From Branchipolynoe longqiensis (taxonomy: Eukaryota; Annelida; Polychaeta; Phyllodocida; Polynoidae), in NCBI GenBank assembly GCA_030323885.1, contig CM059192.1, forward strand, positions 317,001-381,000: DNA of 64,000 nt. The letters run 5' to 3'. Below the pieces are notes generated by a model. That model searched no databases. It was not told where the DNA came from and saw nothing but the letters and a program-made list of their open reading frames with translations. The position numbers and the translations under genes are program-made. Every line of letters begins with the position of its first letter. The first letter of the stretch is position 1. Below are positions 56,436 through 64,000 of the stretch, piece by piece.

Positions 56436-56587
56436 ATGGGATGGCCGAATGAGTGAGAGCGTCCGTCTCCAGTGCTGGTGGATCGTGGGTTCGAAACCTG
56501 GTCGAGTCAAACCAGTGACTTAAAAATTGATACTTGTCACTTCCTAGCCAGGCGCTCGGCATTACTAGGATAGGGCAAGGAGCAGTG
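56436..56587 (+). mobile_element. SINE, family 1 with alternative head, 3' truncated
   Basis: Head GGATGGCCGAATGAGTGAGA, GCGTCCGTCTCCAGTGCTGG and B-box GGGTTCGAAACCTGGTC, then linker and body up to GATAGGGCAAGGAG. The head shows clear tRNA-like A and B boxes. Confidence 0.8.
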
Positions 56588-57018
56588 GAATGAGGAAAAC
56601 CAATTGTCTGCGATTGAAATTTCCCCTGCTTAAACAACTAATGGACAAAAAATAAAATAAAATAACCGCCTATTCTATTATAACTAATTGACAACTGCAA
56701 TAACTCAGTACCTGTAGATTATATTTATTAAGTCACTTTGCTGCTCAATCAAATATAAATACAAACAAAAGGGTAAAGAATTTCGAAGAAGAACGATAGC
56801 ACTGAAAATAACCCAGACAAACAACCCCCAGAATGAATATCCACGAAACAATACAACGCTCAAAATAATCAATAAGCACCGTCAACTGCAATCAACCTAT
56901 AGATCACGTGGTCAGCATTATAATCACTCATCTCGTGTGACCGACACACTCCGCTGAAGTTCAACCAAGAACAACCTGTACCGACATGTTCGCATTCCCA
57001 GGCGCGACTGTCAGAACC
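56588..57018. other. unique AT-rich spacer
   Basis: No gene recognised. Confidence 0.4.
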
Positions 57019-57021
57019 TTA

Positions 57022-57761
57022 TGGCCCTGTCACACTACGACGTGACTACGTCAGCGTAGGCAGAACGTGAAAATAATTATATTACGTCGACGTTATGGGC
57101 GTAATATGCAAATTGTGGACGTGAGCGTAACGTGAAAGTAACGTTGGTGCACGTCGTGACCTTAGCTGTAACGTGACAACGTTAGGGGGGAGGTGTAATT
57201 GGCGACGTGACCGGGCGTTAGTGTAACGTGAGCGTAACGTCGCCGTAACGGGTGCGACGTGGACGTAACGTGACCGTAACGCCAACGTAACGTGACCGTA
57301 ACGTGACCGTAACGTGACCGTAACGTGACCGTAACGTGACCGTAACCGTGACCGTAACGTGACCGTAACGTGACCGTAACGTGACCGTAACGTGACCGTA
57401 ACGTGACCGTAACGTGCAAAAAGCTGCCCACACCTTGCTCCCACCCGGGCCGTCGGTCTGACGTGACATAACGTGACTCTAACGTCATTTACGCTGCTAT
57501 AACGATCGCGGAACGTCTACCTAACGTCATTGTCACGTCATCCCGACGTGACGGCTTCACGTCGAGATACGTCGAAAGTTTTGAACAGGTTCAAAACCTT
57601 GACGCGCGCCGACGTAACACGACGTAATATGACGTAGCTCGACGTCACTCTAACGTCATTATGACGTCATCATAACGTAAACCAACGTACGGCAACGTAA
57701 TGACGAAAAATCGTCACATTAGGCTCACGTTGGCTCGTTACGTCGTAGTGTGACAGGGGTA
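57022..57761. mobile_element. PIF/Harbinger-like MITE 1, ACGT-rich
   Basis: TGGCCCTGTCACACTACGAC at the left and the complement TCGTAGTGTGACAGGGG at the right, with TTA on both sides (57019-57021 and 57762-57764). The left half contains an array of 11-bp units CGTAACGTGAC (about 57250-57415). ACGT occurs dozens of times. A central palindrome GTTTTGAACAGGTTCAAAAC lies at about 57573-57594. Confidence 0.75.
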
Positions 57762-57856
57762 TTACTTTGGGGAATGCACTTTGACCTGTCGGCTGAAAGC
57801 TGTTGTTTTTTTGCTTTGCAAGCATCAATAGGGTCAACATTTGTCCGGATCCGGAT

Positions 57857-58110
57857 CAAATCAAACCAATGACGTATCAAATTAATACTTGTCGCTTCCT
57901 AGCCTGGCGCTTGGCATAAATAGGATAGGGCAAGGACTGGTTAGCTCAGTGTCAGGATAATATGACTGAGTGGAATATTGGGTCATGTTGCTGGTGGCAG
58001 CACTATAAAGTCTACATGAGTGCTCACTGTCATAAGTCGGAATCCGCCCTGATATGACTTTAGATGATGCCTGGACGCAAAACTCCATCAACCAATCAAC
58101 CAATCATTTG
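57857..58110 (+). mobile_element. SINE, family 1, head missing
   Basis: Linker AAACCAATGACGT, body and tail to ATGCCTGGACGCAAAACTCC and (CAAT)n. The CAGTGGGG part is deleted. Confidence 0.8.
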
Positions 58111-58467
58111 TCAACCAATATCAGTTCGATGTTCTGAACACACAGCCACACCCGGGAGGTGGCTCCCCCTGCCGAGTGCGGGTGGCTCGGGTGGGCCTTC
58201 TCGCTGTAACCCTCAAATAGAGTCACATCAAAGTCACATCAAAGTCACATCAAAGCACACACTGTGCCACTGAACGCTGGCGTCTTGTTGGCAGTGGCCA
58301 GAGGGTCACACGATGAATCCAGGCGATTTAATTCACGCAAGCAGACAAGGAAAGGAGCCAGGCTTTGGTTCCACATTCTATTCATTATTTGTTCTCTTTG
58401 GTTTGGGGTTTATTTGGACAGCTTTCCACTGATGACACTCTTTTGTTTACTTGTCACCGTTGATTCC
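58111..58467. other. unique spacer
   Basis: AAAGTCACATC occurs three times at 58222-58254. No gene. Confidence 0.4.
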
Positions 58468-58792
58468 AGGAAATGATTCATTGGGGTTTTATGTCCAAGC
58501 AACATCTATGGATACATCCGAATAAGTGTCTTCCTGTGACAGCATGCAGTGGGTTTATGGTGTTGCCCCACTGGGATACCATAGACCGAAAAGATGATGC
58601 AATATCATTGTCAGTCACATTATCCCGACACTGAGCCAGCCACTCCTTGCCCTGTCTTACTTATGCCTAACACCAGACGAGGTAATGGCTTCCAGTGTTG
58701 TAGGTCTTTGGCTTCATTCAGTGGAGATCCTGCTAGAAGCTTCTGTATAGCAATCAGACGCTCTAGCGACTCTGCCATCCCATCTGCACATG
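58468..58792 (-). mobile_element. old SINE, family 1
   Basis: Strongly diverged minus-strand copy with tail (ACATCTATGG side), CCCCACTGGGATACC, ACACTGAGCCAGCCACTCCT and a head remnant near 58730-58790. Confidence 0.65.
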
Positions 58793-59016
58793 TCAGGAAA
58801 TAATTAATTCCCTGTAGGTTATAAATCATTCCCCGAAGGGAATAATTAAATCTCTGACGAAAATAATGTATTTACTGAGGGTAATACATTATTCATTCCA
58901 TGGTCACTGTACATTATTTAAACCTTGTTGTATCTTATGTTCATGCTGGGTCGCTAAAAGGCTATTGTTATCGCGTCTTCTATACCTAGCTATGGTGTAG
59001 CGGTGGGGAGGAGGAT

Positions 59017-59226
59017 GCCACCTGCAACGACCAAATCCCAAATGAATTATTACAAGAGTTGAAGGGAGGGGGATGACATCCACAACGACCAAGCCCCAAA
59101 TGAATTATTACAAGAGTTGAAGGGAGGGGGGTTACATCCACAACGACCAAGCCCCAAATGAATTATTACAAGAGTTGAAGGGAGGGGGATGGCAGCCACA
59201 ACGACCAAGCCCCAAATGAATTATTA
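59017..59226. repeat. 57-bp tandem repeat, four copies
   Basis: AATGAATTATTACAAGAGTT, GAAGGGAGGGGGATGACATC and CACAACGACCAAGCCCC. Homologous pair at 59794-59906. Confidence 0.9.
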
Positions 59227-59793
59227 CTATGTGTAAAATATTTCGATAAAACGCATTGGTGGGGAATGTGAACTAGTCTATAAAGGATTACAAATGGTCT
59301 ATAAAGGTAAATGGTGTATAGGACCAGGTGCATGAATGTATTTATGTAGTTGCTGGTGACTCTTTACTTGGAGTCAATAGTCATTGTGTATTAAATAGAT
59401 AGTCTGAGAGAGGCACTATTGTTAGTGTGGAAGGGGCTCAAGAGCTACACTCACTACCCCCTCCCCCCAACTGTTAGTCATGGATCACCACACACAGCAA
59501 GGCAGGTGCAGGCCAAGAGCCACAAGTCATGGTGGTGGTGGGTAGATCACAGTAGCCATGGTGACACAAGAATGCTTACTGTTCATTGGTGGACCTAGAA
59601 ATGCTTGTTGTTCATTGGAGAGCATGGTCAGGTGGTATGCCATATCAGATCCATGTACCACTATATAATAATAAATCTGAGGGTGCAAGCTCTCACTCTT
59701 CTTTCACTCTTTATACTCTTCCTTTCTCTCCTTGCCTGTATTGATTTCCTATTAGCCTGCATACACAACTACAACTGCAAGACGACGACTTTA
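59227..59793. other. unique spacer
   Basis: Nothing recognised between the two 57-bp repeat blocks. Confidence 0.4.
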
Positions 59794-59906
59794 CAAAGAG
59801 TTGAAGGGAGGAGGATGACATCCCCAACAACCAAGCCCCAAGTGAATTATTACAAGGGTTGAAGGGAGGAGGATGGCAGCCACAATGACCAAGCCCCAAA
59901 TGAATC
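59794..59906. repeat. 57-bp repeat, two further copies
   Basis: GAAGGGAGGAGGATGACATC and CAAGCCCCAAGTGAATTATT, the same unit as 59017-59226, 570 bp away. Confidence 0.85.
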
Positions 59907-60131
59907 ACCGCAGAGGGGCATGGTGTCAGTTCACATGGCATGCACCCCCTCATCTCTTCACGCCTCCGTAAACAGACATTCCATTCCCACTTCTCTTCAC
60001 ATGACGATGCAGACTCCCACGCCTATACACGCGAGTGTTCATGTCCGTCCACCCAATTACAAATGTACTCGTTTGAATCTGAATAAGGTACCCACCCGTT
60101 TCATAATAGCGGTCTTTCGAATTGTATTTAA

Positions 60132-60270
60132 AGTTGCATAGTCCGATGGTTTTGAGTTTCTATCATTTTCTGAGATAAATATATTAAATTGACTGTTGCA
60201 ATCTACATTACTTTAGCTTCAAGTAACTTTTATTTTAAATGGCTAACTTTTGAGATATTTGAAGTGCAAA
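60132..60270 (+). mobile_element. MITE family T, 5' half (split copy)
   Basis: TTAA (60128-60131) then AGTTGCATAGTCCGATGG, following the 48431 copy to GAAGTGCAAA. The other half is at 61755-61943. Confidence 0.8.
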
Positions 60271-60596
60271 GTAAGGGTGTACCACCAAGTAAAGGTGACC
60301 AGACAAGGTGATGCCACATTGCTGTCACAGTGCTATTAAATACTGACAATAGAAACGCTGACACGTGACCAAACTCAATTACCAACAACATACCACTCAT
60401 ACATTCCTCTTCCCATCTTCCCACAACACACAACAACCCACCTCAATCAAACACCCAACATGACTGCATTAGTTCTACTACACACTAACTAGTACAAGGA
60501 ACTGGTTAATACCCCACAACAACAAAATCATTCCACAACATCCCTAATGAACCACATATCCATAGTGAAGCGTGACATGGCAGGGTATAGTCATTG

Positions 60597-60745
60597 ACAT
60601 ATGTAGTACACTTACTAAGCTAAATAAGTAGCACCACTACCATGCCATCTACTAACACTTGACCATACATCTGCAGTACACTTACTAAACTAAATAAGTA
60701 GCACCACTACCATGCCATCTACTAACACTTGACCATACATGTGTA
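60597..60745. repeat. direct repeat of about 70 bp, two copies
   Basis: AGTACACTTACTAARCTAAA to CTACTAACACTTGACCATAC, twice in tandem. Confidence 0.85.
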
Positions 60746-60905
60746 CCATTTCTTCCAAATGGGTCACTGAACTAGTTTTAAATATAACACAAGGAAACCA
60801 CACCTAACATCATATTATACGTGTTCTAAAATCTACATCGAAGTAAAGGATTTAACTGCATCAAATTCTACTAACAGAATAACTTCATATTCACTATGTA
60901 TATTA

Positions 60906-61494
60906 TGGCCCTGTCACACTACGACGCTTCTCGCCGGCTACCCGTCAACGTGTGGTGTTTTTGGGCGATATTTGGTGAAATATCGAGAAGCGCTGGTGGC
61001 GCTTTATGGGCGCGTCGGTACACGTCGGTACACTACTTTGTCGCCGGCGGGTCGCCGGCGAAAGTCGGCGCGCGTTATTGGTCGCTGAGTGTTTTGAACA
61101 TGTCAAAAACCACCAGCGACCGGCAACGCGCGCAAATATATGGGTAAGGACGTTAGGCGCGCGTCGCGCTGCGTTGGACGCGCAGGAATAACGTTATGGG
61201 AACGCTAGGAAGACGGCGCGCGCGCGGGAGGGTCGTTGCTCACGCGTTGCGCAAACTGGGCCGTTTTTGTTTTAGGCCCTAGCAACATTTAAGGTTAAAT
61301 GAAGACGTCGCGCCAAACTTTTTTTTTTTTTTCCCCAGCGCGTCGACACACGTTGGCCGCGCGCGCATAACGCGCCGCGCTGACGCCGATCTTTTCCCCC
61401 AAACTGCCGAAAAGTTTGACGTTTCTCGACGCGCAAGATTTCATTTTCAACGCTGACGGGTCGCCGAGAGAAGCGTCGTAGTGTGACAGGGCCA
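60906..61494. mobile_element. PIF/Harbinger-like MITE 2, GCGC-rich
   Basis: Perfect 27-bp TIRs starting TGGCCCTGTCACACTACGAC, flanked by TTA (60903-60905 and 61495-61497). The interior is extremely CpG-rich (GCGCGC, GTCGCCGGCG) and has a central GTTTTGAACATGTCAAAAAC palindrome related to MITE 1. At 61270-61310 a SINE tail fragment (CCCTAGCAACATTTAAGGTT) has inserted, followed by a T run. Confidence 0.8.
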
Positions 61495-61754
61495 TTAGTA
61501 AAAGTTACCCTAACCATGACACTGACAATATAAAGCGTACACCCTGTTATCTCTCAATGCTGTTGTGTAACAGTGCTATTCTTCTTTTTTCTGATTTTTG
61601 TATTTGTATCAAACTCTTTTTGATTTTAGACTATTATATATCTGAATGAACGTAACATAACATGGTTGGAAGACCAGTTCCTCGGCACTGAAAAAAATAC
61701 CCTTATTCGCTGAATAAAATGATCATTTACCCCCCAAAAATAATATATATACCC

Positions 61755-61943
61755 TAAATTAATGTTGGCAAGCACGCCAAAACTCTGCAACCATAGGCTT
61801 ATGCAGTAATGGGTTCTATTAAATTGGCTTAGTATGCTCTTCTATCCGGCAAAAAATGACAAATGTACACCTTCGATATGTAGAACCAAATCTAGATAAT
61901 TGTCTTGGTTTTATAAATTAGATGTTTTCATCGCACTTTGCAG
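61755..61943 (+). mobile_element. MITE family T, 3' half (split copy)
   Basis: AAATTAATGTTGGCAAGCAC to CATCGCACTTTGCAG continues the element begun at 60132. About 1.48 kb lies between the halves. Confidence 0.75.
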
Positions 61944-62264
61944 TTTTATATATTGTTGGAAGATGCTGTTAATCGTGCTCGGTAGGGGATAGTGTGTAAT
62001 GAAAACATTCATGTCCTTATATTGCACCACACAAACACATCGCTTGTCCGCAGACTTTCAATTTATGTAAAAGTAGATCAGTAGACTGAGTGCAGACGGG
62101 GACGAGGCCTGTGCTACCTGATCGCTGTTGTCTATGTTTAAACAGAAATAAACAAATATTGCATGTGGACATCAGTGTACGCAGACAGACGGTGCACACT
62201 GATCACTCGGGGCAAACCCATATCAGGCAATAAGCTCTCATTCTGCATCGTCTGCCAGCAGTTG
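61944..62264. other. unique spacer
   Basis: No gene recognised. Confidence 0.4.
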
Positions 62265-63035
62265 GGGGTGCGTGAGTGGGTGTGGGGAATTGGTGTTGGT
62301 GTAGGTGAGTGTGAGTGGGTGTGGGTGGACGGGTGTGGACTGTCGGTGTGAGTAACTGTGGGTGTGAGTGTGAATGGGTGACTGAGTGAGTGTCGGTGAG
62401 TTGGAGTGAACGTGAGTGAGTGTGACTGTGGGTGTGGGTGGGTGTGTATGTTGTTGTGAATGAGTGAATGTGAGTGGGTTTGGGTGGATGTAGGTGTGAG
62501 TGACTGTGAGTGTGAGTGACTGTGTGAATCAGTGACTGTGAGTGGGTGTGGGTGGATGTGGGTGTGAGTTACTGTGAGTGGGTGTTGATATGAGTGTGGG
62601 ATGAGTGACTGTGAGTGGGTGTGGGTGGGTGTGGGTGGATGTGGGTGTGTAGGTGTAAGTGACTGTGTTACTGAGTGACTGTGAGTGGATGTTGATATGA
62701 GTATGGGGTGAGTGACTGTGAGTGGGTGTGGGTGGATGTGGGTGTGTAGGTGTAAGTGACTGTGTTACTGAGTGACTGTGAGTGGATGTTGATATGAGTG
62801 TGGGGTGAGTGACTGTGAGTGGGTGTGGGTGCATGTGGGTGTGTAGGTGTAAGTGACTGTGTTACTGAGTGACTGTGAGTGGATGTTGATATGAGTGTGG
62901 GGTGAGTGACTGTGAGTGGGTGTGGGTGGATGTGGGTGTGAGTGACTGTGAGTGGGTGTGAGTGGGTGTGGGTGGTGTGGGTGTGAGTGACTGTGAGTGG
63001 GTGTGGGTGGGTGTGGGTGGATGTGGGGGTGTGGA
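62265..63035. repeat. GTGAGTGGGTGTGGGTGGAT repeat with higher-order unit
   Basis: G/T-rich tract. 62640-62930 contains three copies of a unit of roughly 95-100 bp with GTAAGTGACTGTGTTACTGA and GGATGTTGATATGAGTGTGG. Confidence 0.93.
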
Positions 63036-63180
63036 GGGACACAGTTCAACATGTGAATGGTTCACGGGTGGAACTGACTGACGTGACTTTGCTATGTTAC
63101 ACATCTTCAACGGTAACGAGGTGAGGCAAATACTTACCTTCACCCAACCTACGTGTTGACTGCTCACTGCTTCAGAGGTA

Positions 63181-63269
63181 GCCACCAGGGGCAGCGGCCA
63201 GGGGCTGCGGCCAGGGGCAGCGGCCAGGGGCAGCGGCCAGGGGCAGCGGCCAGGGGCAGCGGCCAGGGG
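63181..63269. repeat. 13-bp minisatellite CAGCGGCCAGGGG
   Basis: About six units. Confidence 0.92.
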
Positions 63270-63375
63270 TGGAAATAAGATAGTATCCTCCAGAAGCCCC
63301 TGGTAACGTTGCCACAACACGCAGGGTGCTGCCGACACAGTGCAGTCCCCCTCTGTGCTCCGGGGTTCCGGGCTG

Positions 63376-63572
63376 AACTTCTCTGGATGTTCAGATGTCT
63401 CTCAGTGTCTCATCTCACCTGTAGACAGGCGTGTGTACCTCTGGTTCCTCTGGTGTTCCCTCACCTCACCTACAGGTGGCTGGGTGTTACTCTGGCGTTC
63501 CCTCACCTGTAGACAGGTGTGTAGCGCTGGTTCCTCTAGCGTTCCCTCACCTCACCTACAGGTGTGTGTCCG
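63376..63572. repeat. CCCTCACCTCACCTACAGGTG repeats
   Basis: Irregular tandem words (GTTCCCTCACCTCACCTACA, GTAGACAGG, CTGGTTCCTCT) repeat about four times over 200 bp. The array contains many CAGGTG E-boxes. Confidence 0.7.
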
Positions 63573-63819
63573 TCCTCCTCTGGATGTCCGTCCGCTCCTG
63601 TTGTTGTTACCTGTAGATAGCAGGAGGCAGCTCGACGTGGTCTGAGGCCGGTGTGGTGTGTGTGAGTTGTGTGTGGTGTGTGAGGTGTGTGTGTGTGGGG
63701 GGGAGGTTTCTAATGCCCCGTCTCGGTGCGCCCACACTGCGAGGCTCGGTGAGGTGTGTGCGGTGTGTGTGAGGTGTGTGTGTGGTGTATGGAGGGGGTG
63801 AGGGGTGCGGCTCGGTGCG

Positions 63820-64000
63820 CGGTGACAGGCCTCCTCCAGTATCCACCAAGCAGCCCGCTGCCTGCCGCCTGCCGCCTGCCGCGTCTCCTGAAGCAGGTCA
63901 GGCGGGGAGCGGTCGTTGCTGCGTTCAGCGCCCTCCTTCCCGCTGCGTCCGGTGAGTCCCGCGTCTGCTCGCTCCGCGTCCCCCTGCAGGCTGTACGGGC
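63820..64000. promoter_or_regulatory. CpG-rich right edge, promoter or first-exon candidate
   Basis: High GC with many CpG, a CTGCCGC triplet repeat, and a donor-like CCG then GTGAGTCCC at about 63950. It is cut by the window end. Only composition and one splice-like word support this. Confidence 0.25.

Overview
This window is non-coding-rich eukaryotic DNA, most likely from a mollusc. The reasons are dispersed tRNA-headed SINEs whose conserved bodies I recognise from mollusc genomes, several MITE families with intact ends and target-site duplications, no operons or bacterial signals, and very long minisatellites. I find no intact host protein-coding gene. The only convincing coding DNA is the decayed gene of one DNA transposon (39453-43333, minus strand).

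Layout. 1-3950: an AT-rich 25-bp minisatellite, a GC-rich promoter candidate with two Staf/ZNF143-type motifs, and SINEs. 3959-21932 is block A: a 32-bp minisatellite, G-rich minisatellites, a retroelement LTR, SINEs, GTAC-decamer, GT-rich, 18-bp and 16-bp arrays, then a MITE, an LTR and the left terminus of a DNA transposon. A gap of about 500 N follows (21933-22431). 22432 to about 39140 is block B, which repeats block A feature by feature at very high identity and runs on into the rest of the transposon (38671-44421). Because the gap is flanked by two overlapping, unmerged copies of one locus, block B (or A) may be an assembly or haplotype duplication rather than a real tandem duplication.

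44422-53296 holds the right part of the interrupted LTR, GT-rich DNA, 68/97-bp, 18-bp, 26-bp, 34-bp and 14-bp arrays, and MITEs. 53297-64000 holds three SINE copies or fragments on either side of a 55-bp array that carries a consensus splice-donor sequence in every unit, two related PIF/Harbinger-like MITEs, a TTAA-type MITE split by an insertion, GT-rich DNA and a CpG-rich right edge.

The most informative part is the nested insertion at 37811-44713. A TTAA-family MITE was interrupted by an LTR flanked by CAGT. The LTR was in turn interrupted by a 5.75-kb transposon with terminal inverted repeats of about 490 bp. That transposon encodes a protein of about 1,290 residues with a conserved LGGFH block, a FEN1/PIN-like nuclease signature and a C-terminal cysteine-rich CXC motif, now broken by at least four stops and three frameshifts. 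Its left terminal repeat also appears at the end of block A, which anchors the comparison of the two blocks.

Limits: everything was read by eye. Repeat boundaries are good to roughly 5-20 bases, except where a target-site duplication fixes them, and copy numbers are approximate.
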